In this document: piece after piece, positions 1-7,171 of the stretch
Position numbering within the stretch: the stretch's first letter is position 1
Layout: each line of letters starts with the position of its first letter
Position numbers and translations under genes: made by a program
Notes under the pieces: model-generated
Database searches by the model: none
What the model was told of the DNA's origin: nothing
What the model saw: the letters and a program-made list of their open reading frames with translations, nothing else
Assembly: GCF_037201965.1 (NCBI RefSeq)
Contig: NZ_CP147518.1
Coordinates: forward strand, 433,001 to 497,000
Reading direction: 5' to 3'
DNA length: 64,000 nt
Origin: Spirosoma sp. SC4-14
GTDB taxonomy: Bacteria > Bacteroidota > Bacteroidia > Cytophagales > Spirosomataceae

Positions 1-231
1 TGGGATTTGAGCGCACTGCGGGCTACATCGGTTGTTCGGACTCTGCAAAACAAATTTTCGGTTGCGCCTGAGCGCCTAACAGCCGGTGGCCGTTCAGAGT
101 TCGCTCCCAAAGACGATAACGGAACAGCCGTAGGCCGTCAGCAGAACCGCCGTACTGAAATTATCATCACGCCAAAACTCGACCAATTCTTCAATTTGCT
201 GTCGAGCGGTCAGGCGGGTGGTAGCAAATAA
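1..231 (+). CDS. OmpA-family protein, C-terminal fragment
   Basis: The reading frame is open from the first base of the window, so the gene starts upstream and only its last 76 codons are seen. The fragment matches the end of an OmpA/MotB peptidoglycan-binding domain: WDLSALRATSVVR is the usual helix, followed by a G-R-S-E-F turn and the closing QQNRRTEIIITP. In this family the domain holds the cell envelope to peptidoglycan from the periplasmic side. A short tail of about 20 residues follows the domain. The gene converges on the aldose epimerase gene, and a perfect 70-bp palindrome lies six bases after the stop. The N-terminal architecture cannot be known from here. Confidence 0.85.
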   Translation, partial: WDLSALRATSVVRTLQNKFSVAPERLTAGGRSEFAPKDDNGTAVGRQQNRRTEIIITPKLDQFFNLLSSGQAGGSK

Positions 232-236
232 GCCAT

Positions 237-306
237 CACCAGTTCATTAAAAGAGAGAGCCAGCTTATCGATCGATAAGCTGGCTCTCTCTTTTAATGAA
301 CTGGTG
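237..306. terminator. Perfect 70-bp palindrome, likely bidirectional terminator
   Basis: Bases 237-271 are the exact reverse complement of 272-306, with no spacer and no mismatch. The stem contains an A-rich outer part and a GC-richer inner part (AGAGAGCCAGC), so each strand gives a hairpin followed by a U-rich stretch. It sits between two convergent genes, which suits a bidirectional terminator. The length and perfection exceed ordinary terminators. Confidence 0.8.
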
Positions 307-369
307 TCATTGGCATAATTTATTGCAGCACGAATAACAACGGGCTAATGACCAATAACAAGTAGACCG

Positions 370-1239
370 CTATGAAATAGTGATCGTAAAGGTTGCTTTA
401 AAGACGTGGTCCTGTGCCACCTGCTGAATCGCTTCCTTTTCCTGAATAGGTTTTTGCCTGCCTTCACTGTCGGCGCAGCCTAACCATGGCTCAATGCATA
501 CAAAGGGAGCTTTTGGCTTGGCCCAGATGCCCAGATAAGGAAAATCCGGATAGTCGACTATAACGGTATGTTTATTTTTTTTGCTCCGGATAGTTGCCCG
601 GCGAGATTCGAGGGTTTTGAATACAAGAGCATCCTGATCGAACAGATGTTTTGTTAGCGGTAGTCGATTCCCGTCGGTAAAAATGGGGTGAGTTTCGCCA
701 GTAAAATAACCTGACCCTGAGAGCATATGCGTTTCAAGGGGTTCTGTTTTCTCAAATTCAATAAAATAATCTTCGTAGTCCTCTCCGGCATAGAACGGCA
801 CCGCAAAAGCGGGATGCGCTCCTACCGAAAAGAAAACGACCTGATCATCTTCATTCACTACCCGGTACGTAATATTCAGGCTAGAGCCATTGAGCTCATA
901 AATAATCTGGAATTCGAACTCGAATGGAAAATGCACTCGGGTTACATCGGTAGAACGTAATGAAAAAACAGCATGACTGGCCGAGGATTCGGTCGTATCA
1001 AAAATCGATTGCCGCGCAAAGCCATGTCGTTCAATAGGATACGTTTTTCCATTAACCAGCAACTGATTATTCAGGCACCCACCCACCACCGGAAACAGGT
1101 TGGGAGCATGCCATCCCCAAACGGTCGGATCGGCCTGCCAGAGGTGTTCAATGGCCGTTGGCTTATGAAAGATTGATGTTAGTTCAGCCCCTTTAGGCCG
1201 GACGCTGATGCGAAGGTGGTCGTTCTCTAGAGTTGTCAT
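370..1239 (-). CDS. Aldose 1-epimerase family protein (LacX-like)
   Basis: A 289-residue protein of the galactose mutarotase-like fold. Members interconvert the alpha and beta anomers of free or phosphorylated aldoses in the cytoplasm. Visible family motifs are HGFAR near residue 70, GAHPAF near residue 140 (His is the usual acid), and a late EPWLGCAD segment whose Glu is the usual base. It lacks a signal peptide. I start at the ATG at 1239, preceded by GCAGGA, rather than the TTG nine bases upstream. The substrate cannot be told, but the LacX/YeaD-like length fits better than the longer secreted GalM type. It is the only sugar gene in this corner and lies downstream of rpsG, from which a terminator separates it. 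Confidence 0.82.
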   Translation of the reverse strand: MTTLENDHLRISVRPKGAELTSIFHKPTAIEHLWQADPTVWGWHAPNLFPVVGGCLNNQLLVNGKTYPIERHGFARQSIFDTTESSASHAVFSLRSTDVTRVHFPFEFEFQIIYELNGSSLNITYRVVNEDDQVVFFSVGAHPAFAVPFYAGEDYEDYFIEFEKTEPLETHMLSGSGYFTGETHPIFTDGNRLPLTKHLFDQDALVFKTLESRRATIRSKKNKHTVIVDYPDFPYLGIWAKPKAPFVCIEPWLGCADSEGRQKPIQEKEAIQQVAQDHVFKATFTITIS

Positions 1240-1252
1240 ATCCTGCAAAACT

Positions 1253-1283
1253 AAAAAAGCCGCCCAATGTTGAGCGGCTTTTT
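1253..1283 (-). terminator. rpsG terminator
   Basis: On the minus strand GCCGC pairs with GCGGC around a loop and is followed by a run of six T. It lies directly after the rpsG stop and before the epimerase start, so it should end the ribosomal protein transcript. Confidence 0.7.
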
Positions 1284-1325
1284 GCGTATTCGGCGACCAC
1301 CGGGAATGTGGCCGGTTGGGTTGGT

Positions 1326-1793
1326 TTAGAACCGGAAGTGCGAAAACGCCTTGTTGGCTTCAGCCATGCGGTGCGTATCGTCTTTCTTTTTCACAGCCGC
1401 GCCTTCACCTTTCGATGCTGCAACGATTTCGGCTGCTAACCGGTCTACCATTGTTTTTTCACCCCGCGAACGAGCGTATCGGATAAGCCATTTCATGCCT
1501 ACCGCGACTTTCCGATCAGCCCGTACTTCGGTTGGCACCTGGAAGGTAGCACCCCCTACGCGACGGCTTTTTACTTCAACTGATGGCATTACGTTGTTTA
1601 ATGCCTTTTTCCAGGTATCCAGACCACTTTCGTTGGTGCGTTTTGCTACCACGTCAAGTGCATCGTAGAAGATGGAGTACGCCAGGCTTTTTTTGCCTTC
1701 GTACATCAGATTGTTTACAAATTTGGTTACGAGGACCTCTTTATATTTAGGGTCTGGTAATACGTAACGCTTGGGCGGTTTCGCCTTTCTCAT
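1326..1793 (-). CDS. rpsG: 30S ribosomal protein S7
   Basis: A 155-residue protein with the standard S7 start ([10 protein letters not shown]) and the segment around [11 protein letters not shown]7 binds the 3' major domain of 16S rRNA and nucleates assembly of the small-subunit head near the E site. Length matches the family. It follows rpsL on the same strand, as in the classical str operon, but with a 116-base gap holding two GC-rich hairpins. fusA, which normally follows, is absent: a terminator and an epimerase gene come next. Confidence 0.98.
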   Translation of the reverse strand: MRKAKPPKRYVLPDPKYKEVLVTKFVNNLMYEGKKSLAYSIFYDALDVVAKRTNESGLDTWKKALNNVMPSVEVKSRRVGGATFQVPTEVRADRKVAVGMKWLIRYARSRGEKTMVDRLAAEIVAASKGEGAAVKKKDDTHRMAEANKAFSHFRF

Positions 1794-1844
1794 GATTTCT
1801 TCAGATTTTTGATCTTACTCTGCCGTGTTTTTCAACGGGCAGTA

Positions 1845-1904
1845 GCCCCCAACCCCAAAGGGGGGGCATTAACTATCTTTCCTAAGCCCCTTTGGGGACG
1901 GGGC
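1845..1904. repeat. GC-rich double hairpin of REP type between rpsL and rpsG
   Basis: Two adjacent hairpins: GCCCCC pairs with GGGGGC at 1845-1867, and AGCCCC pairs with GGGGCT at about 1884-1904. Both contain CCCCAAAGGGG or its complement. The same CCCCCTTTGGGG block reappears inside the OPT gene at 15288-15352, so this is probably a dispersed element. It lies between co-oriented rpsL and rpsG, where it may set their relative expression. Confidence 0.6.
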
Positions 1905-1909
1905 TTTTT

Positions 1910-2338
1910 TTACTTCTTCTTGCCTTTAGCTGGCGCACCTTTGCCGCCTTTAACTGGCGCCTGACCTGGTTTTGGCCGTTTTGCACCGTATTTCGAGCGG
2001 CTTTGCAGACGGCCGTTTACACCCGCCGTATCCAGAGCACCCCGAACAATGTGATAACGAACCCCTGGCAAGTCTTTTACCCGACCACCACGAATCAGTA
2101 CGATTGAGTGCTCCTGCAGGTTGTGACCTTCGCCCGGAATATAGGCGTTAACTTCCCGGCCGTTTGTTAAACGAACCCGGGCAACTTTACGAAGAGCCGA
2201 GTTTGGCTTCTTCGGCGTCGTGGTGTACACACGTGTACACACGCCCCGACGTTGTGGGCAGGCGTCAAGAGCCGGCGATTTCGACTTGAATTCAAGCTTT
2301 TCGCGGCCTTTACGCACTAATTGTTGTATAGTAGGCAT
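1910..2338 (-). CDS. rpsL: 30S ribosomal protein S12
   Basis: A 142-residue S12, which lines the decoding site of the small subunit. The segment [13 protein letters not shown] and the loop [13 protein letters not shown] are intact. Lys43 and Lys88, where streptomycin-resistance changes occur, are wild type. The C-terminus carries about 18 extra Lys/Gly/Pro/Ala residues, a common extension in Bacteroidota. It is transcribed from a well-formed promoter at 2383-2412 and leads into rpsG. Confidence 0.98.
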   Translation of the reverse strand: MPTIQQLVRKGREKLEFKSKSPALDACPQRRGVCTRVYTTTPKKPNSALRKVARVRLTNGREVNAYIPGEGHNLQEHSIVLIRGGRVKDLPGVRYHIVRGALDTAGVNGRLQSRSKYGAKRPKPGQAPVKGGKGAPAKGKKK

Positions 2339-2382
2339 TCTTTAAATTGTTTACAAAAACAGTCTTCCCGAAATTTGAGGTG

Positions 2383-2412
2383 CAAAGATAGGCAAAACTC
2401 TTTGAACATCAA
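2383..2412 (-). promoter_or_regulatory. rpsL-rpsG promoter (Bacteroidota -33/-7)
   Basis: On the minus strand the -7 box TATCTTTG (2390-2383) matches TAnnTTTG exactly. A TTG (2412-2410) lies 19 bases upstream, within the usual -33 spacing. The predicted start is near 2376, giving a leader of about 40 bases. It sits between the DUF3467 gene and rpsL, so the ribosomal genes can be transcribed independently. Confidence 0.7.
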
Positions 2413-2459
2413 GTAGTAAATCGGAAGTTTTAATAAAGCTTCTGCCTCTTTTCTGTTTC

Positions 2460-2783
2460 TTATGCCTGCCCTACCGGACCGCTAAAGCCACTACCGGGAA
2501 ACTTGAACGAGTCTGTCGGATTATTGATGTCGCCGTAGGCTTCTTCAAATCGGCTGATATTCTCCCGTAAAGCCTCTAAAAGGCGTTTCGCATGTTCGGG
2601 GGTCAGTATAATACGGGCTTTCACCTTTGCTTTAGGTACACCCGGCATTAATCGAATAAAGTCGAGAATAAACTCACTGTTCGAGTGAGCAATCATAGCC
2701 AGATTGGCATATACCCCTTCAGCAATTTCTTCACTCAGTTCAACGTCAATTGAACCATCGGGGTTTTGTTGAGGATTAGTCAT
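2460..2783 (-). CDS. DUF3467 domain protein
   Basis: A 107-residue acidic protein fitting the DUF3467 family: an acidic start, the central block YANLAMIAHSNSEFILDF, and MPGVPKAKVKARIILTPEHAK. The family is small, cytoplasmic and of unknown role. In many Bacteroidota it lies between rpoC and rpsL (recalled, not checked). Here the downstream neighbour rpsL fits but rpoC is missing upstream. A -7-like TACTTTTG lies on the minus strand at 2808-2801, a short distance before the start codon. Confidence 0.85.
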   Translation of the reverse strand: MTNPQQNPDGSIDVELSEEIAEGVYANLAMIAHSNSEFILDFIRLMPGVPKAKVKARIILTPEHAKRLLEALRENISRFEEAYGDINNPTDSFKFPGSGFSGPVGQA

Positions 2784-3227
2784 ACAAAGCGCGTTTTTCG
2801 CAAAAGTACAGTAAAATGTGGCTGTCCTTTTGCCAGTAAATACTATTCTTTAAATGGTTTGAACAAAAATGGCTCGCCTTTCCCTGCTTGTCCAGGCTAA
2901 TGTAGAAGTCAATTGGTATCAGCAGAAAAGTGGCTTTCCAGCGAGCAATATCATTTTTTGCGTTCTATGGCTCCGTAGCTACTTATTTTCCTTGCGGCCG
3001 TTTGGTTGATCTATATCTTCGTTATCGTTTCCGGAAAAATTGCTGCCTTCAACGTCATCGCCATTTTGTTAAGCGGCCCCTCAATAGAATTATAGCCATA
3101 GTCTTCGACAAAAGTGCGAAATCAGACAACTTAACTTTCATGAGCATATTGGGTTATGAAAACAGTAGATCATATTGATTTTTATTATATTTACAATACA
3201 AATACACAATTTTAAGCCAATTGGCAA
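2784..3227. other. Intergenic region without convincing gene
   Basis: A divergent gap of 444 bases. A -7-like box for the DUF3467 gene is at 2801-2808. On the plus strand a short frame begins at 2869, and an overlapping frame reads hydrophobic residues up to a stop near 3092. Neither has clear coding character and joining them would need a frameshift. The part next to 3228 is AT-rich and probably holds the promoter of the following gene. Confidence 0.4.
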
Positions 3228-3986
3228 ATGAGTACACAACCTGAATTTATAGCTGGTATTTATAATTTTTGTGATGCCTGGTGTGAGCGTTGTTTATTTA
3301 CGAGTCGGTGTCGAAGTTTTCAGCTACAGACCGCAACGGGTTTGGCTAGTCCGCAAAACTCTGGCGATGCGCTGGTTCAGCAACTGACCGAAGCCCTGAG
3401 TCTGACCAAAAAATATGTTGAGAACCTTACGCGTTCGCATGAACTATTTGATTCAAATGCGCCCATAACCGACCAGATTCAAGCCCTGGAAGCTAATGCC
3501 AGCGGCCTTGATCCTACGCAGCAACAATCCATTTCTACAGTTGCGGGGGAGTATCTTCGCCAGACAGGTATTTGGCTAAGCGTGGAAAAAGATTTATTGG
3601 AACAAGCCGGACAACGACAAATTCAGGAAGTTGAGTTAGGGCTAAAAACCCAGGAAGAAGCGATGCCAGGGTTACATGCTTTAAAAGATGCCTGGGAAAT
3701 GATTCGCTGGTATCGGACGCTGATTCCCGTTAAGACGCAGTCTGTTTTGCGTTCAATGACCGACATTGCCGAAACCCCAAAGCTAACCGATTATTTTCTG
3801 GGGAAGGTCAAATTGATACTGGTCAGCATCGACCGGTCCATACTAGCCTGGCAAACAATAATGGGGCATTTCCCGGAAAAAATCGACGATCTGCTCGATA
3901 GCATGGCGCTCCTCAGCCGTCTCCGTCGTGAACTGGAAAGTTTGTTCCCCAACGCACGTGCCTTCAATCGGCCGGGATTAGATTAA
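3228..3986 (+). CDS. Conserved cysteine-rich N-terminus protein of unknown function
   Basis: A 252-residue soluble protein that I cannot assign to a named family. Its first 30 residues carry four closely spaced cysteines (positions 14, 18, 21 and 27) in FCDAWCERCLFTSRC, a likely metal site. The rest is helical and polar, with no membrane segment or signal peptide. The AT-rich upstream region fits a promoter, but no clear ribosome site is visible, which is normal in Bacteroidota. It converges on the OmpA/PD40 gene across a repeat hairpin that begins at its stop codon. Confidence 0.75.
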   Translation: MSTQPEFIAGIYNFCDAWCERCLFTSRCRSFQLQTATGLASPQNSGDALVQQLTEALSLTKKYVENLTRSHELFDSNAPITDQIQALEANASGLDPTQQQSISTVAGEYLRQTGIWLSVEKDLLEQAGQRQIQEVELGLKTQEEAMPGLHALKDAWEMIRWYRTLIPVKTQSVLRSMTDIAETPKLTDYFLGKVKLILVSIDRSILAWQTIMGHFPEKIDDLLDSMALLSRLRRELESLFPNARAFNRPGLD

Positions 3987-4049
3987 GTTTATGGTTGCTT
4001 CGCCTAGTAGAATACATCCTGCTCTGGCAGCGCAACCATAAACCTAATC
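3981..4049. repeat. Dispersed inverted repeat, copy A
   Basis: Arms at 3981-3998 and 4032-4049 pair at 17 of 18 positions, with GTTTATGGTTGC opposite GCAACCATAAAC. The loop contains TTCGCCTAGTAG and GCTCTGGCAGCG. The element overlaps the stop codon of the left gene and ends two bases before the stop of the right one, so it probably ends both transcripts. Related copies lie at 10911, 57581 and 58321. Confidence 0.75.
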
Positions 4050-4051
4050 TC

Positions 4052-5680
4052 CTACTTCTTCACAATCACAAACTCTACCCGACGGTTTTTCTGACGACCT
4101 TCGTCGGTGTCGTTTGTGGCAACGGGTTTGGCTTCACCAAAACCTTTGCTGCCAATGCGGTCGGGTTCGATTCCTTTACTGATAAAATATTCGCGTACTG
4201 CATCAGCCCGATCCTGCGACAGTTTGGCGTTTATTTCCTTAGAACCAGTATTATCGGTATGCCCCTGTATTTCGATAACCATTTTCGGATTTTCGTTCAG
4301 GTTCACTACGAGCCGGTCGAGTTCAGGTCCCGACTCGGGGCGGAGTTCTGACTTTCCGGTATCGAAAAAGATATTGTTAAGTGGTATGACGGCTCCTGGT
4401 TCAATACGGGCCAGTTTCAATTCTTTTCCTTTAATTTCCTGAAACCCTTTGGTTTGAGTTAGGTCGATGTTGTCTCCTTCAGCAATAAAGTCTTTGGCAA
4501 TAGCACGCATGCTGTACTTCTGTCCGTAAGGCAACACAATTTTATACTCACCCGTAACGGGGTCTGATGTTGCTTCGCCTACTTCGGCTCCATCGGGCAG
4601 GGTTTGGTAAACGATTCGGGCTTCTATCGGCTTCCCTGTTTTCTGATCGATTACTTTGCCACTCACAAGCGCAACCGGGTCGGGTCGGGTCAAGTCGGCT
4701 TTGCCAGCAACCTCTTCGCCACCGCCTAGCTTACCAGGCTGATTGGTGGGCTGTTCGTCGCCAAGTTTTACCCGAACAATATCGCCTTTTCCAATTGTAT
4801 TTTTAAACGTAGTCAGATACGCATAATCGCCCGATGCCGCCAGCGTATAATACGCATCGTAGCCATCGGTGTTTACTTTGGGACCCAGATTCACGGGTTT
4901 TGTCCAGTGTTTCCAGGTTTTGTCGACACGCTTGGTTACGTAAATATCGTTACTGCCCAGACCGCCCTCGCGATTGCTCGAAAAATAGAGCGTAGCGCCA
5001 TCGGGAGCTAGAAAGGGCGTTGTTTCGGTGAATTTGGTATTCACTTCCGGGCCCAGTTCCATTGGCTTTGTCCAGGAGCCATCTTTCTGCCGGAAACTGA
5101 CATAGATATCATCTTCCTTGCTATTTTTTTTCTCACTAAAGGCCATCAATAGCACTTTACCATCGGCCGACATAAACCCACAGTCGAACTGCCCTTTGCT
5201 CATGTTCACATAGCCAGGAATATCTATTTTCTGTGGAGGAGTCCAGCCACTAGCGGTTTTTTTACTGAGCGAAAACCCACGGGTTTCATAATTACCGTTT
5301 ACATACTGCCCTTTAATGAGCATCGTGTTGCCATCGGGCGTGATGCTATAGGCACAGTTGTATTCGTCTTTGTTCAGCGGAAAGCCCATTCGGCGGGCGG
5401 GGCCCCATTTACCACTAGCCGCATCCAGATCGGAATACCAAATATCCTGGCTCCCTTTCGTGCCGTGTGTATTGTTCGGGTGGCTGATTCGGGCAAAATA
5501 CAGGCGCTTTCCGTCGGGCGAAATCAACGGATTAATTTCGTTATACTCCGAATTGACCTGATTGCCCAAATTTTCGGCTTTCCGCTCCGATACCGTCGAA
5601 TCTGGACGAGGCTGGGCGTTAATGCGACCCGGACTCAGTACGTATATCAGACTGGCGGCTATAGCACCATAAACATTCAT
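4052..5680 (-). CDS. PD40 beta-propeller / OmpA peptidoglycan-binding protein
   Basis: A 542-residue exported protein with an N-terminal signal peptide ending near INAQ. Residues about 45-310 hold WD40-like PD40 repeats such as NPLISPDGKRLYFA and TPFLAPDGATLYFSS. Residues about 340-420 look like a carboxypeptidase-regulatory beta-sandwich (SGKVIDQKTGKPIEA). Residues 430-542 are an OmpA domain with NIFFDTGKSEL, GHTDNTG and QKNRRVEF. The architecture matches PorE-like or gliding-associated envelope proteins in Bacteroidota that bind peptidoglycan, although a specific role here is inference. It is monocistronic and runs towards copy A of the repeat. Confidence 0.9.
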   Translation of the reverse strand: MNVYGAIAASLIYVLSPGRINAQPRPDSTVSERKAENLGNQVNSEYNEINPLISPDGKRLYFARISHPNNTHGTKGSQDIWYSDLDAASGKWGPARRMGFPLNKDEYNCAYSITPDGNTMLIKGQYVNGNYETRGFSLSKKTASGWTPPQKIDIPGYVNMSKGQFDCGFMSADGKVLLMAFSEKKNSKEDDIYVSFRQKDGSWTKPMELGPEVNTKFTETTPFLAPDGATLYFSSNREGGLGSNDIYVTKRVDKTWKHWTKPVNLGPKVNTDGYDAYYTLAASGDYAYLTTFKNTIGKGDIVRVKLGDEQPTNQPGKLGGGEEVAGKADLTRPDPVALVSGKVIDQKTGKPIEARIVYQTLPDGAEVGEATSDPVTGEYKIVLPYGQKYSMRAIAKDFIAEGDNIDLTQTKGFQEIKGKELKLARIEPGAVIPLNNIFFDTGKSELRPESGPELDRLVVNLNENPKMVIEIQGHTDNTGSKEINAKLSQDRADAVREYFISKGIEPDRIGSKGFGEAKPVATNDTDEGRQKNRRVEFVIVKK

Positions 5681-5751
5681 AGAATCAGAAATAGTGAGGA
5701 TTTTATAGAGAAAACGATGTTTGCGAACAGATTTGTATACTAGAGAGTAGC

Positions 5752-6165
5752 CTAAGATATGTTCGTTTTCTTCAAACGTAGTCCAATAGGCGGCAGATGG
5801 TCAAAATCGTTATCTGCAGTATGAAGCTCTAAATCGTAGAAGAGTGCGGTTGCCGCAATCCATATATCATTCTTCCCCATATTACGAGCAGTCACACCAG
5901 AAGGTCAAGGATCACTTGCTAAACATCCTTGACTGTATGCGTCAACTGTTGCATACACATCGGTTAGGCTTGGCTCAATGCCTAAAACCGGAATCTCGCT
6001 AAAGATTTTTTCAAGAGTAGCCCGTTTTTGATAGCCCCAATTACGTTTTACGGCAAACGCCTTTAATTCTCCTACTGTAATTATTAATATTACGGCAAAA
6101 GGTGGTAGCTCTGGCTTTCTTCTAATTAGAGCTATCAGAAAATTGGTATCCAGCAAAAGCGCCAT
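5752..6165 (-). pseudogene. PIN-domain toxin (VapC-like), interrupted by in-frame TGA
   Basis: The frame opens with LLLDTNFLIALI, the first conserved Asp of PIN ribonucleases, and continues with TVGELKAFAVKRNWG. It meets a TGA at 5907-5905 after 86 codons. Without any frame change, 50 more codons follow and encode ARNMGKNDIWIAATA and TADNDFDHLP, the classic second half of the PIN fold, ending at a TAG at 5752. The total of 137 codons is normal for the family. The gene is therefore split by a single nonsense codon and the shorter product lacks half of the acidic active site. It lies 17 bases after its likely antitoxin gene. The N-terminal half is also a little short between the first Asp and ITVGELK. 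Confidence 0.85.
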
Positions 6166-6182
6166 TTAAACGAGGACGTTAG

Positions 6183-6392
6183 TTAAGCGTTTTCTTTTAG
6201 GATATGCTCCCATTCCTCTTCTGAAAGATTGATTTCAGGTAGAGGTTTAGCTTTATCGCTGCCGATAGCCTTTAACCAGGCATCCACACCTCCCGCAGCT
6301 TGTACATCCTGTGAATAATACACTTTCATCTGGTTAGCCGTTGGAACTGAACCAGGTGTATATTTATCAGATCTAGCTTCTGTCTGCTTCAT
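6183..6392 (-). CDS. Probable antitoxin of the PIN toxin
   Basis: A 69-residue polar protein directly upstream of the PIN gene on the same strand, with a 17-base gap. It has no family I can name. The C-terminal third is acidic (INLSEEEWEHILKEN), as expected for a segment that wraps a toxin. I start at the ATG at 6392, because the longer frame to 6410 begins with TTG inside a T-rich stretch. The antitoxin role is inferred only from position, size and charge. With the toxin broken it may be a remnant without function. Confidence 0.6.
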   Translation of the reverse strand: MKQTEARSDKYTPGSVPTANQMKVYYSQDVQAAGGVDAWLKAIGSDKAKPLPEINLSEEEWEHILKENA

Positions 6393-6438
6393 AATCGATT
6401 TTTTTAACAAAGGGTAAGGTCTTCATAGTGAAAATGGA

Positions 6439-7084
6439 TCAGTACAAAACAGGACCTAGCCAGAAATACCAACATAAACAGCCAAATACAGCACCAACAA
6501 CACCAACCGAAAAGATCTGAAAACGGAATCCTGTTGACCAGTATTTAAAGACTACCTGATAGGCAATTACAGCCAATAGCACCGTAATCAGGTTAGAAAC
6601 AAAAAAATGATACCCATTTAAACGCATAAAAGTTACCAAAAATGGGTAGCGCTTGCTGAGAAAATTGTGTTTTCCTTTCTATAAACCACAGAGGATTTCG
6701 TTGTAAAATTAAATCCTCACCTAAGCCAAGAAAACAATTCACGATAGGATATAAAAGCAATGCGCCAACCAGTTGATAAGTCAACGAGCTCTCTCTATGT
6801 CCTTTTTTACTCAATCTATAGCCAATTCCTACGGTCAGTAATAAGCGGGCTTTATTAGCAAAAAACGTTACCGGATACATCCAGGTGTGCGGAAAGCACC
6901 CAAATACAGTCCAAAATGTAATTTTAGTAGGTGTAAAGCCAATTCGCTCATATAGCCACAGCACATACGCAATATGGAGATTTACCCATAAGGCGGGCGC
7001 TAAAAAGCAGACTATCGCTATAGCCAGACTGCTACTATAACTAAACGCTTGCCTACTGAAACCAGACGATAACCGGCTAACCAT
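6439..7084 (-). pseudogene. Multi-pass membrane protein with frameshift at a 7-T run
   Basis: Two overlapping minus-strand frames, 7084-6593 and a second frame ending at 6439, read as one protein. The first ends FGNFYAFKWVSFFCF and stops; the second continues hydrophobically with SNLITVLLAVIAYQVV. Removing one T from the 7-base T run at 6607-6601 joins them into a 214-residue protein with about five or six membrane segments. The family is unknown to me. It may be a real inactivating mutation, a sequencing error, or slippage at the homopolymer. The gene follows pcrA by 87 bases on the same strand. Confidence 0.7.
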
Positions 7085-7171
7085 ACGAATCGGTAAATTC
7101 TCCTAAAGCGAACTTACCGATTCTTTTACATAGTTAGTATTCAATTTTCTAATTTTAGATTGATTAACAAC

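Noticed and set aside
2930-3178. Open frame of 82 codons in the gap before the cysteine-rich gene
   Set aside because: No start context, odd residue composition, and overlapping frames look equally good. Not annotated as a gene.
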